Shown: positions 44,829 through 56,433 of the stretch, piece by piece
How positions within the stretch are numbered: the stretch's first letter is position 1
How the letters are laid out: each line of letters starts with the position of its first letter
DNA from: Diphasiastrum complanatum
Lineage: Eukaryota; Streptophyta; Lycopodiopsida; Lycopodiales; Lycopodiaceae
Length of the DNA stretch: 64,000 nucleotides
Direction: 5' to 3'
NCBI GenBank assembly: GCA_029204225.1
Contig: CM055102.1
Span: 3,986,279-4,050,278, forward strand
The notes under the pieces: generated by a model
What the model saw: the letters and a program-made list of their open reading frames with translations, nothing else
Told to the model about the DNA's origin: nothing
The model's database searches: none
Made by a program: the position numbers and the translations under genes

Positions 44829-45914
44829 TTAAAGTGGTTTAGTAAGTAGATCAGCTACACATTCATTGCTTGGAACAAAAGCAATCTCCTTGGCTTGCAC
44901 CATTTCTCTCACAAAGTGATGGCATATCTCAATGTGCTTAGATCTTGCATGGAATATTGGGTTAGATGCAAGGTGTTGGGCTGATATATTGTCATTGTAG
45001 ATGATTGGTGCCTCTTCTGAATCCATGATCTTTAGCTCCACCAATAATCTCTTGATCTAAAGTACCTCCTTTGTAGTGGTTGTCAGAGCTTTGTACTCGG
45101 CCTCGGTTGAAGATAGAGATATAGTTTCTTGCTTTTTTGAAAGCCATGAAACCACACCTTCTCCTATGAAAGTTGAATAGGCACTTGTTGATTTCCTATC
45201 CCTCTTGTCCCCTGCAAAATCTGAATCACTAAATGCATAAAGGTTAATCACATCTCCTCTATATAGAATCCCAAAATCCAATGTACCCGAGATGTATCTT
45301 AGAATCCTCTTAGCCTTTTTCCAATGGATATTCAATGGCTTTTGCATGGATTGGCTCAACCTACATACACTAAAGATAAGATTTGGTCTAGTTATAGTGA
45401 TCCACATTAAGGAACCTATAAGTTGCCTAAACAAAGTGATGTCCATGAAGGATCTTTCATCATCTTCATTTGGCACTTTTACATCTTGCTCCATTGGTGT
45501 GTCAACACTTTTGCATACTTCCATCTTAAACTTCTTCAAAAGACTTTGAGCATAGTTTACTTGACTTACAAAGATAAAATCAGACCCTCTAAGTACTTCT
45601 ATGCCTAAGATGAAGTGAAGACACCCTAGATCTACCATCTTGAACTCCAAGGATAGATCTATCTTGATTTTTTCAATACCATCAATACTATTTCCACTAA
45701 TGATGATGTCATCTACATAAATGAGTAAAAGTACAATACCAACATCATCAAACTTAATGTAAAGAGTGGGATCATATTCACTTTGAACAAAAGAAAGTGA
45801 AATAAGATAGCAATGTAGTCTTGAATTCCAAGATCTCGAGGCTTGCTTCAAGCCATAGATGCTTCTTTGGAGATGGCATACTTTGTTCTCCATTACATTC
45901 AATCCTATAATCAT
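44829..45914 (-). pseudogene. Copia RT C-terminal part and RNase H
   Basis: Minus-strand coding starts mid-RT (NKVCHLQRSIYGLKQASRSW), keeps the catalytic LIYVDDIIISGN near 45720, the thumb, then RNase H (SDSDFAGDKRDRKSTSAYST, SSTEAEYKALTTTTKEVL). After one stop at about 45057 it continues to ARSKHIEICHHFVREM and ADLLTKPL. Only one stop interrupts it. The N-terminal half of RT is missing; a non-coding segment precedes it. Confidence 0.9.
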
Positions 45915-46366
45915 TAGTAATCACAAGTACTCAAACAGTTATGAACATAGAGAGCAATTGCACCATTATGAGAGAAAAATCATGAAATTGCTTGATTGAT
46001 TTTGGTGAGATATCATCACCTATATATACATGATCCATCACGGTTTTGGGCAGGTATGAGTAGCCCTAAACCTATCCCTAATGCTAATTTTGATGGATCT
46101 TTCATCCCTACCAAGTTAGGGTTGGAATCTTGGAGATCCCTCAACAATGCAAAAATTACCAAAAATAGCTCCTATTTTTTCTCCCTTGTATCTAAGCATA
46201 ATTTGGACTCATTCCAAAGGTTCTAACACTTAGGTCTACTTGAGAACATCCTTATGAATGGAATCCTATGCTATTTGGCACGTGTGACAAGCCACATCAT
46301 GACCATCTAACTATTTACAAGTCATATGACCAAAACTAGTCAAGCTAGAATTGTGAATTTTTAACA
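45915..46366 (-). repeat. 5' end of the nested element: partial LTR plus unidentified DNA
   Basis: Bases 46259-46366 are nearly identical to 44639-44745, the LTR start. From 46258 leftwards the match ends at gaatcc, and about 340 bp of other sequence with a TATA-like tatatataca near 46022 leads to the RT. It may be a diverged remainder of the LTR or a replacement. Confidence 0.55.
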
Positions 46367-46371
46367 CTACT
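46367..46371. repeat. Target-site duplication CTACT, right copy
   Basis: Exact match to 44442-44446. Confidence 0.85.
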
Positions 46372-47394
46372 CCCTCTATTCTACATTCTTGATCAGTTGC
46401 TGTTAGAATAGACTTTTTACAGCCTACAAAAGGTACAAGAGTTGAGAAAAAATCCTTTTGGAATGTCATGTGGGAACTAGCCCCACTATCAATCCACCAT
46501 GTGTCATTGGAGTAGCTCTTTGATGTTGATGTAGAAGCCATCAAGGATGAATTCACTTCATCCTCATCTTCCTCAAGAGTGAGGTTGCCTTGTTTGCTCT
46601 CTCCTTGTGCATTCTTCTTCCTGAAACACTCGGATGCAAAGTGCCCCTTCTTTCCACAAAAGAAGGACTTGAGTTTAGCTTTGTTCTTCTTTCCACCTTT
46701 GGAGCTTGATGGTTGATCATCATTCTTGGTCTCCTTGTGTTGGATCTTCCTCTTTGACTTTGCCTTTCCCTTGCTTGAGAAGTTGGCCTTCTCATCACCA
46801 TCATGCAACTTTAAGAATTCAATCCTTTGCTTGACATGAAGGATCCTACTCTCCTTGGCCACAAGCACACTATGGAGCTTGTTAATGGAAGGTAGTGCAT
46901 CTTGAATAGCAAAGCTTTGTACAAGATTAGAGAACTCATCTTTAAGACCATTCAAAATGATTTGAACAAGTTCATCATCATGAATACCCTCACTAATGAT
47001 GGAAAGTTATTTGCTGAGAGATTTTTGAGCACTCTCATCACTCTCTCTAATGCTTTAAAGAACTTTGTTTCTAATCATAAGCACTCTATTCATAAATCCC
47101 TTTGAGGTAGTTCCATGCCTCCTTGGCTGAGGTACAAGATGCCACTTCCTTTAGAAGTTCATTACTAACATTCATTTTCAAGCAATGTAGTGCTAGTCTA
47201 GCTCTCTTTTTGTACCTCACTTGATCTTGCCCTCCTTGAGGTTCTTCTTCCTCTCCTGTGACAAGATCAAACATATCTTGGAGCACAAGTAGTGACTCCA
47301 TTCTTACTTTCCAAGTTGAATAATTATTAGGATTTCGCCTTTCACTAGTCTCAAGAAGATAGGCTCCAATTGAATCCATTCTATCTAGTAACAA
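46372..47394 (-). pseudogene. Copia gag and protease
   Basis: Minus-strand Gag begins MDSIGAYLLETSERRN near 47379 and reads to GIYE, where a stop and frameshift region at 46956-47099 removes about 45 codons of clean frame. It then runs as LVQSFAIQDALPSINKLHS, a zinc knuckle FFCGKKGHFASEC and the protease site WWIDSGASSHMTFQ near 46485. The protease is interrupted by the nested element at 46371. Same family as 9.8-10.7 and 15.9-17.2 kb. Confidence 0.85.
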
Positions 47395-47987
47395 GTACAA
47401 AAAATGTACTATTCAAAGGCTCTCCCTTATTCCTTTCTCTGAATTCAACTAAAATGCTACTCTCTTGAATCTCACTAGACTCAAGAAGCAAGATCTATAA
47501 TGATCTTGAACTCAAAAAGATTTGGGAAAGTGTATTCTACACAATCTATTCACTTAGAACCTTGGATTTAATTTTTGGAAGTGCCAATGCCTTCCTATGG
47601 TGTTTAGAATTGGTTTTAGTTTCACTCTTGAACTAAAAACATAAGCCTCAAACTCTCTCTCAAGGATTTGTAGGTTTAATAAGATTCTAACACCATTCAC
47701 TCATCAAATCTATAATGGAAACAATGGTTTTTCATAAGCACATCACTAGTTTCACTCTACACAACTTGTTTGAAGCTCAAATATTGAAAAAACACAAACT
47801 TTTGGCGAAAGTACAACTCCAGCAGCCTCTCACACGTGTGAGAAGTACATCTGAAATTTACACACTAATCTGAATCTCAACATCACAAGTAAACTATTAG
47901 AAAAGGTCGCCCTCCTTCAAAGTGAATCTAGCACCAATGCTTTCACCAAAATGAAGATTCATCAACTAAGCTCTTTAACTTTAAACC
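47395..47987 (-). other. Copia leader, primer site decayed
   Basis: Leader sequence containing CACACGTGTG at 47831-47840. The stretch near 47925 (GGTGCTAGATTCACTTTGA on the minus strand) matches the leader just after the primer site at 22.15 kb, so the primer site lay near 47980 and is now unrecognisable (TTGGTTTAAAG). Confidence 0.5.
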
Positions 47988-48358
47988 AAGATTTCTCATC
48001 ATTAGCTCAATAATGGATCCATCATGGATCAAGTACAAAATCACAATACTCTCTCTCTAAGTTGCATCCAGCACGTGTGGGACTGCTCATTGTACTCATC
48101 CATATCCACTTTGGATAAGATCTATCAAGTTTGCCACATCATCCATTGATGGTTTGTGTTGACCTTATAGATTCCTACAATCTAGGACCTAACTCCTATA
48201 ATTTAGGAGATGTCATATTAGACTCAAATAAAGCTAATCAAAATGGATCTGAATATTACAAGTGTCATTTCACACGTGTGGATAGGTCCTCACACATGTG
48301 GATCCACATAGATGTCAAAATACATCAAAAACCATGTGAAAATTGCTTAATTCTAACA
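47988..48358 (-). repeat. Copia 5' LTR, about 370 bp
   Basis: Minus-strand start TGTTAGAATTAAGCAATTTT at 48358; the end near 47988 is not sharp. It matches 37618-37946 closely and contains CACACGTGTG at 48271-48280 and cacgtgtg at 48072. Confidence 0.7.
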
Positions 48359-48442
48359 AAAGAATGGTTAGAGAGAAGAAAAGAGAGAGGGAGAGAGAGG
48401 AAGAGATTAAGAAAACTATGCGGCAAAGCGAGTATGTGGAAC
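48359..48442 (-). other. Leader remnant of the family-H element
   Basis: GA-rich stretch of 84 bases between the copia LTR and the Athila-type primer site. No gene. Confidence 0.4.
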
Positions 48443-48460
48443 TCCCTGGCAACGGCTCCA
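48443..48460 (-). other. Primer-binding site, Tat/Athila type
   Basis: The minus strand reads TGGAGCCGTTGCCAGGGA, two differences from TGGCGCCGTTGCCGGGGA. It adjoins the family-H LTR. Confidence 0.75.
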
Positions 48461-49032
<572 letters not shown>

Positions 49033-50413
49033 AAATCACCTTTTGCCTCTCCCATGTTGCTGGTAAAAAAGAAGGGTGGAACGTTCAAGATGTGTATTGA
49101 TTATCGAGCTCTTAACAAAGTGACCATTAAAAATAGATATCCAATCCCTAGAGTGGATGATTTGTTGGATGCGCTAAAGGGAGCTAGCATCTTTCAAAGA
49201 TAGATTTACACTCAAGATACCATCAAATAAAGGTCAAAGAAGAGGATCAACATAAAACAGCTTTCCGAACTGACAAAGGACATTATGAATTCAAAGTTAT
49301 GCCTTTCGGATTAACTTATGCTCCTGCCACTTTTCAAGCTCTTATGAATCAGATTTTTGAACCTTACCTTTATTTGTTTGTGTTGGTATTATTTGACGAC
49401 ATCCTAATATATAGCAGGAATATGGAAGAGCATGTGAAACATTTGGATACAGTTTTCAGGTTTTTTCAAGAATACAAATTGTTTGCAAAGATAACCAAAT
49501 GTGAATTCACTCGAGATAAGGTGGAATACTTGGGACACATTTTGTCCAAGGAGGGAATCAAGGTGGACTAGAAGAAGATTGAGGCAATCAAGAATTCGAA
49601 TTCACCTAACAATGTTAGAGAATTGAGAGGATTCTTGGGTTTAGCATCCTATTATAGAATATTCATTCAGGACTTCTCAAAAGTGGCAGCACTGCTTACC
49701 CATCTTCTGAGAAAGGATAAGTTTGAATGGAATGAGAAAACTCAGATGGCTTTCGAAGCCCTTAAGGAATCATTGGTAGCGCGTTACTCCTCTACTAGTG
49801 CAACCCAACTTCAACTTACCTTTCATGGTTATAGTGGACGCTAGTGGCACAGGGTTGGGAGCTATTTTGAGTCAATAAGATGGAGTCATTGCCTATGAAA
49901 GTAGGAAACTCACTCACAAGGAAGCGTCATATCCTACTCATGATAAGGAGATGTTGGCATTTGTGCATGCCCTCAAGAAATGGTGACACTATTTATATGG
50001 TTTTAAATTCTTGATTAAAAGTGACCATCATAGTTTGAAATATTTCTTGAGCCAAAAGCAATTGAATGATAAGCAAAAGAGATGGTTGTCATAGGTTCAA
50101 TCTTATGATTTTAACATTCAATATCTTAAAGGAAAGGACAATGTAGTTGCAGATACGCTATCAAGAATATAGTCTTTACAGATGAATGCATCTTTAGAAT
50201 CTATAGAGGAATATGCAGCATATTTGGAGGAACATCAAAATGAAATTTTGGATCATCCTTTAACGGAAGAGCACAGAATGTTGTGGCCGAATTTGAGATT
50301 TGGCACATTTTTCGCAATAACTACATTAAGTGCAGATTGGATAAAAGACGTTCAAGCAGAATAAATGGAGGATCCTGATTTAAAGGAGATTTGGGAGGAA
50401 TTGCAAGGATCTA
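49033..50413 (+). pseudogene. Gypsy RT and RNase H, 5' part of a split pol
   Basis: Starts within RT ([35 protein letters not shown]). A frameshift region at 49203-49298 follows, then the catalytic [15 protein letters not shown] near 49395, [26 protein letters not shown], and RNase H (IVDASGTGLGAILSQ, YPTHDKEMLAFVHALKKW, DNVVADTLSRI) to WIKDVQAE near 50364. FDD in place of YVDD marks Ty3/gypsy. About six stops interrupt it. It is truncated at 49032 and interrupted at 50413 by the gag-only element; the pol continues at 55418. Confidence 0.9.
50409..50413. repeat. Target-site duplication ATCTA, left copy
   Basis: Precedes TGTTGGCAG at 50414 and recurs at 55413-55417. Confidence 0.85.
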
Positions 50414-50870
50414 TGTTGGCAGATTCCCTTCTTCAGAGAATCTATTGGTTGCTTCTTTCTTGCTTATAGAACTGTTCTACCTGTTACTAGATTCGTTTGG
50501 GCATTTATTGGATATTTCCTGTTTATTACAATGCCCAGTTCAGACAGAATGATGGATCAAAGGACACTCAGATTGGTCACTATTGCACCTAAAGCACATG
50601 CATGCACAGCCACTTAGTCAATCATGCATGCCAAAACGTTCAACCATAAAATCAGCATGTAGATACGTTGAACAGTAATTGAAATGCCATGAAATCCTAC
50701 TTTAATGCTACAAAATGAGTTTGAATCAGATCTTTACCAACTAAAACTAAGCTACACCTGCATTAATCCACAATACAAGAAACAAGAAACTAATCTAACA
50801 GCATTTCAACAGTCCAAGGATCAAGAAACACTCATTCTTGATTCTTGGACAGCCCAAGAACATAAAAAAC
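50414..50870 (+). repeat. 5' LTR of the gag-only element, first 450 bp
   Basis: Matches 54249-54724 from TGTTGGCAGATT onwards. The remaining 690 bp of the 3' LTR have no counterpart after about 50870, so the 5' LTR has lost or replaced its 3' half. No primer site was found. Confidence 0.75.
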
Positions 50871-51047
50871 AAGAGGGCTAGTGAAGAAGGAGATTGATTT
50901 TCCAATACTTGTGTTTTTCTTTTCTGAAATATCTTCGTCGTGACTGGGGTACTTCTTGTTGTTATCGTCTTTGGTGTTGTGACCTTGGTTGTCGACCTTG
51001 CTGATGTTATTGTTGGCAATCTAACTGCTCGTAGTTGATCCAAATAG

Positions 51048-51121
<74 letters not shown>

Positions 51122-51952
51122 CCCCCAAATCTGTTGGTGAGGATGTTGTTATCTGTAACTTGCATGCTCAAGGTTGTATCAACATTTGGAATACACAGTT
51201 GAAACATGTAGAACATGCGACTAGACTAAAGATTGAATAAATTTTAGCTAAATTTGTTTCAATCTTGTTGTAGTTGACTCAGAGATGAATATCTTAGAAT
51301 CAATTTTGACATGACGTGGATTTCTAAAAGTTGTTGTATGCTCAAAGATCTTAAACTCTATACAAGGTGATCTGAAGATGGATAGATGAATGAAAATGTG
51401 TTCTTGAGATACTCTATAGAAGACTCTTGTGCACAATAGCTATTTCTCATGCAATGATCAATTACACAAAAGGGACAAAGAGGAAGAAGAAAATAATTGA
51501 GTGGTACAGAGAGTGAGAACTGTATGGAACTTGTCAAACAAAACTTTCATTCATCAACATTGATAATTCACCTTGACAATTGCAGCATTGGTCTTGTAGA
51601 GTAATGAGAAAAACTCTGATATGCCCTTGTCAAAAACAAGGCAGGATTGGTGACACTAAATCTACCATCATTGATAGCAAATATTGTAAGATATGGCTTG
51701 AAATGCATAGAGGGAGAAGATACTATTCCCATTAGTATCCTTTGAACTATGAGATTCATAAATGGACTGTTGTCTAGATTTTTGATTTCTCATAGTTGTT
51801 TCATGATATGCAGTTAGTGGAAATCTCATCAGAAAAAGTAGACATATAGATTTGATGTTGCGGGATTATAGAGAATGGGTCAATTCCCATATGAAGGTGC
51901 TCTGATTATGAAATCCCATAAAATTATCCATATGAAATAAGGTCTTCTACAG
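50871..51952 (+). other. Leader region of the gag-only element
   Basis: About 1.1 kb with a (CT)n tract at 51051-51117 and no gene recognised. Confidence 0.5.
51051..51117. repeat. Microsatellite (CT)n, about 33 units
   Basis: Uninterrupted CT dinucleotides; the Arg-Glu frame opposite is an artefact. Confidence 0.95.
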
Positions 51953-53177
51953 TTGAACAAATCAGACGTCATAGGTTCTACCGAATGCAGTCCCAAATAC
52001 ATGAGCCATCCACAAACCCATTCAAAGGACAAGAATCTGATAGAGTTGAGGGCACGAGCCCATTTTTATGGTGTTGAAACATCACATGCCAGAACACACC
52101 TTAATGGAGCTTTTGCCACTCACGGAGCTCATCTTGAGAAGAGAACACCCAAGTTTGACGGTAGTTTGGACCCTCAACGATTTTTGCAATCTTTGAGAAT
52201 GCGTGTGATGTGTATGGTGAAACATCCAACGATGCTATGGTCCAATTGTTTTCTATGACCATGTTCGCTAAAGCACATGAATAGTTTTTTAACCTTGATC
52301 ATGAAGATAAATTAGATTGGTCAATTTTGAAAGAGTCCTTTATCAAGCGTTTTAAACCATTTCGTTTGATAGAGATTTCTTTTGTCAAATTGAGTAACAT
52401 CAAGATGACAAAATATGAATGCATACAAGACTATATCGAGCGATTCAAACACCTCAAAAGTCAAGTACATGAATAGTTCACCAAACAGATGCTCATCATC
52501 TCGTTTTTAGTTAGCCTTCCAAAATGGATTAGACGCGGGCTTAGATCCAATGACAAATACACGAGCCTCAAGTTAGCTATGTCTGATGTCATTCGGGAGG
52601 AAGATGAAGATCAGATGTTGACGAATCCCGGGAAAGGAAAGCACCCCCTGCTCTTGTCCAATAGTCAAAGCAGATCGAGGATACCCGAGATCAGCTTTGG
52701 AAATCACAATTGCAGCTGCTTAATCAGCAACATCAACTGCAGATGGAAAAACTCACCATAGAGTTTCAAACTACTCTGAAGTCTATCCAATGCAATATGC
52801 TTGGTCAGCCAAACCCTACACAAGTACCTATATGGTGCCCACACTGTTGGGCTACGCATCCTGCTGATGCTTGTCCTTCATCTTAGCCTATCCAAGCACA
52901 TGCCATCCAACAATATGAAGAACAACCGTCACAATCTGGACATTTCTCCCATTATCACAACTATCCACCAGAAAATCCAAAACCACTAGCCATACAAGAT
53001 GGTTATGCCATTATACAAGGGCCATTGAACAATAGATATTTATTCTGTGGTGAAACCGGGCACTTAATGGTTGATTGTCCAGTCAAGACCAAATACCATG
53101 CCAAGTGTCCCGATTGTGTCAGAAAACATAGTTTCAAAGACTGCCCAAAACGACCCAACAAGGTCCTAATTTCCTGA
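51953..53177 (+). pseudogene. Gag of the 5-kb gag-only element
   Basis: Retrotransposon Gag domain: KRTPKFDGSLDPQRFLQSL, then in shifting frames FAKAHEW, FIKRFKPFRLIEISFVKL, YIERFKHL and SLPKWIRRGLRS with REEDEDQM. The nucleocapsid follows at about 52830-53155 with CPHCWATHPADAC (CX2CX3HX4C), a damaged knuckle YLFCGETGHLMVDC (first Cys now Tyr) and CPDCVRKHSFKDC (CX2CX3HX4C), ending KRPNKVLIS and a stop. Several stops and shifts break it. Same Gag type as at 6.6-7.9, 33.2-35.3 and 62.7-63.5 kb. Confidence 0.8.
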
Positions 53178-53464
53178 CACGTTAGTTATGAATCATGATA
53201 GGATCCTCATGAGAACACCACACGAGCACCATAGCAACCAATAGTTAAACCTGCTGCTCAATCAAGAAGCCTTGAGAACTTCTACATTACCATGACATTT
53301 ACCAGATCGATAATCGAACATAGACATTATAAGAAATGAGTTATTGCAAGACGTAGAGGAAACCCGATATTCTGTCACCTGCTACTATTCACTGTTATAT
53401 ATTTTTGTGTTTTGTATGGGTTTCTGGTATTTTTGTGCTTTTTGATTTCTTAGGGGTTTTGGTC

Positions 53465-53750
53465 AAGATATGAACTAATGCCCTCGGTAGAAATTTGAAC
53501 TAATGCTCTTGGTTGAGATCTGATCCAATGCTCTCGATCGAGATCTGAACCAATGCCTTCGATCGAGAACGTTAACCAATGCCCTCAGTCGAGACCTGAA
53601 CCAAAGCCCTCGGTCGAGACCTGAATCAATGCCCTCGGTCGATACTTGAACCAAAGCCCTTGGTTGAGACCTGAACCAATGCCCTCAGTCGAGACCTGAA
53701 CCAAAGCCCTCAATTGATACCTGAACCAAAAAAATTCGGTTGAGATTGCA
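53465..53750 (+). repeat. Minisatellite 1, about 25-bp unit
   Basis: About eleven copies of tgaaccaatgccctcggtcg followed by agacc, with scattered changes. It lies between the gag stop and the 3' LTR. Confidence 0.9.
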
Positions 53751-53754
53751 ATCA

Positions 53755-54085
53755 AAAAATTTGGTTGAGATGGTAACGAAGGGGGAGTTGGCTGAGATGG
53801 GAATGAAGGAGCTTGGTTGAGATGGTGATGGAGGAGGTCTCGGCTGAGATGGGAGAGAAGGAGGACTCAGCTGAGATGGTAATCGAGCATGTCTTGGCTA
53901 AGAAGAGAACGAAGGGTCTCAGCTGAGACAGTGACAGAGGAGGTCTCGGCTGAGATGGGAATGAAGGGGCTTGGTTGAGACGGTGATGGAGGAGGTCTCG
54001 GCTGAGATGAGAGAGAAGGAGGACTCGACTGATATGGTGATGGAGGAGGTCTCGACTGAGGTGGAAGAGAAGAATGACTCAGAAA
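53755..54085 (+). repeat. Minisatellite 2, about 27-bp unit
   Basis: About twelve copies of a unit like ggtctcggctgagatgggag followed by agaagga, alternating with ggactcagctgagatggtga variants. It directly follows minisatellite 1. Confidence 0.9.
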
Positions 54086-54248
54086 GATCTGAGGAGGTAT
54101 GTAGGACGTGTGGAGGGTGGTTGCAAATCACTTTGACCTATGAACAGATCTGAAAATATTTCAGATTGTTTGTATGGATCCGATCAAAGGTAGTATTGCA
54201 GCATGTATCGTTTATGAGTGTGAATGATGCAAGCGGCATCGGGCCAAA

Positions 54249-55412
54249 TGTTGGCAGATTTCCTTCTCCAGAGAATCTGTTGGTTTCTTCTTTCTTGCTT
54301 ATAGAACTATTCTGCCTATTACCAGACTCGTTTGGGCATTTATTGGATGTTTCTTGTTTATTACAATGTCCAGATAAGGCAGAATGATGGACCTATGTTT
54401 TCTAAACTTCCTACTTGTCAGAGGACACTCAGATTGGTCACTCTTGCACTGAAAGCAAACACCCACTCAGTTAATCATGCATGCCAAAACATTCAACCAT
54501 AAAATCAGCATACAGAACCATTGAACAATGATTGAAATGCCATGAAATCCTACTTTAATGCTGCAAAATGAGTTTGAATCAGATCCTTACCAAATAAAAC
54601 TAAGCTATACATGCATTAATCCACAATACAAGAAACAAGAAACTATTCTAACTGCATTTCAACAGTTCAAGGATCAAGAGACACTTATTTCTTGATTCTT
54701 GGATAGCCCAAGAGCATCAAGAATTGGATTATAAGAGGATATGCAAGATTTACATCACAAATCTAGCCTATTTAGTTTACTTGAATGATGATTCCTACAT
54801 TAATCCACAAGAAAACATCAAATCTAATCCACTCTAGGAAAGCAAGAAAACTAATCCACTCTACTATCCACAACCACACACAAAGGATGGAAGGGCAAGA
54901 TCATGAATGCATCACTCAAGAAACAAGCATGATCAAGGAGCTCAATGGATGCACCAGACTCATGGAGGCTCTTCTCATTTGGACATGGAGTGGGTACATT
55001 ACACAAAAAGCTCTCTTCTACAAAGAGGGAGTCTCTTAAATTAGCAAGAGAGCTCCTTAGGTGGCATCCTAGTGGCAATTCCACATTTCACAAACTACAA
55101 GTGGAATAATGCTCTCCACTAGAGGTCACCATTAAAAGGTGGCTCTCTCTACTTTCTTTAAGAGGGGTCTACTTGCATTTATTACGTTGCCTAGAAATAC
55201 TAGTCCCTACATGGTCATTCCATCTTTCGGGATTCACCATGAGACTTACACAGTTTCTACTTGACAGTACTAACTAGTATTCCTCAGCTCTCATACTTGG
55301 CTCTTAGTCTTCATTCGTCTCGTCTTCTCTTAGACCTCCTCGGTCTAAGGTGAGAGGTGCTCTTGGGTAGCTCTGGTCGAGTATCTTGGAGATTTGTTAG
55401 AATCAGCCAACA
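54249..55412 (+). repeat. 3' LTR of the gag-only element, 1,164 bp
   Basis: Starts TGTTGGCAGATTTCC, ends AATCAGCCAACA, followed by ATCTA. The first 475 bp match the 5' LTR. No gene inside. Confidence 0.85.
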
Positions 55413-55417
55413 ATCTA
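55413..55417. repeat. Target-site duplication ATCTA, right copy
   Basis: Exact match to 50409-50413. Confidence 0.85.
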
Positions 55418-56433
55418 GCTCAATTGTTCATCCTTGTTATAAGAAACAAGGACAAATATTGTTATATGACAATTCTAGAGTTGTGCTTGCTCCTAAATCC
55501 AAGTTCATTCTACAAGTATTATATGAGCTACACTCATCTCCAAGTGTTGGGCATAGTGGAATGTTGAAGACATATCAAACCATCCAAAAGCTATTCAAAT
55601 GGGTTGGTATGCAGAAAGTAATGTATACGTATGTGCAGGAATGTATCCCTTGTCAAGTGAATAAGGTGGAACATGTCAAGCAACTAGGTTTATTGCATCC
55701 GCTATCTATTCCTACACAACGTTGGACAAGTATTAGCATGGATTTTATACCTTCTTTGCCAACAACGACTGGGGGATATGATGGTATCTATGTGGTGGTG
55801 GATCGACTTACAAAATATGCACATTTTCTACCTTATAAAACTATTGATAGTGCAGCCCGAGTAGCACAAATATTCTTGAAGAATGTCTTCAAGTTACACG
55901 GAATACTGAAGGAGATAGTGAGTGATAGAGATAGCAGATTTATTTTCTCTTTTTGGAAGGTCTTAATGGACAAGTTGGGCACTAAATTGTGCTTAAGTAG
56001 ATCATTTCATCCAGAAACTGATGGACAAACAAAAAGGGTCAACCAATGGTTGGAGTGTTATTCGCGACATTTTTTTTTGGATTACCAAACAAAGTGGGTC
56101 GATTGGTTGTACCTCACCGAATTTTGCTATAATAGCACTCCACATTCATCAATCGGTATGACACCTTTCTTTGCATTATATGGCCATGAACCATTACAAC
56201 CCATTAATGCTGATTTGTCAAAGGTTGTTGTAGTTCCAGCAGTTGTGGACCAGGTTCAGCACATGAATGATATTTTGAGAGCCAAGCGAGAGCACATTAA
56301 AGCAGGTCAGATACACATGAAGCAATATGCTAATAAAAAACGAACTTTTCATGATTTTGTTGAAGGGGATTATGTGTATTTAAGGTTACAACCTTATAGA
56401 TACAAAACAAAGTTAAAAAAAATAGATGAATAA
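55418..56433 (+). pseudogene. Gypsy integrase, 3' part of the split pol
   Basis: Continues the pol from 50413: HPCYKKQGQILLYDNSRVVL, the zinc-binding HSSPSVGHSG with CIPCQVNK, and a catalytic core with SISMDFIPSLP (Asp) and IVSDRDSRFIFS (Asp). The Glu expected in DGQTERVN reads DGQTKRVN, near 56035. Then SFHPETD, HSSIGMTPFFALYGHEP and GDYVYLRLQPYR follow. The frame is open for over 330 codons, so the catalytic Glu-to-Lys change may be the main defect. The style is that of plant chromoviruses, but the sequence ends before any chromodomain. Confidence 0.9.

Larger units (their letters stand above)
44447..46366 (-). mobile_element. Nested internally deleted copia element, 1.92 kb
   Basis: CTACT at 44442-44446 and 46367-46371 flank a minus-strand element whose ends are TGTAAAAATT at the left and AATTTTTAACA at the right. 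Inside are a partial 5' LTR, about 340 bp of unidentified sequence, RT plus RNase H, and a 3' LTR. Gag, protease and integrase are absent. Removing it with one CTACT restores the host frame from protease into pre-integrase without a gap, which proves the insertion. Confidence 0.85.
50414..55412 (+). mobile_element. Gag-only LTR element, 5.0 kb, nested in gypsy pol
   Basis: Ends TGTTGGC and GCCAACA, flanked by ATCTA on both sides. It holds a 5' LTR portion (50414-about 50870), a (CT)n tract, a broken gag (about 51953-53177), two minisatellites (53465-54085) and a long 3' LTR (54249-55412). No pol sequence is visible. Removing it with one ATCTA joins the host pol frame exactly (QGS to SSIVHPCYKK). 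Confidence 0.85.
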
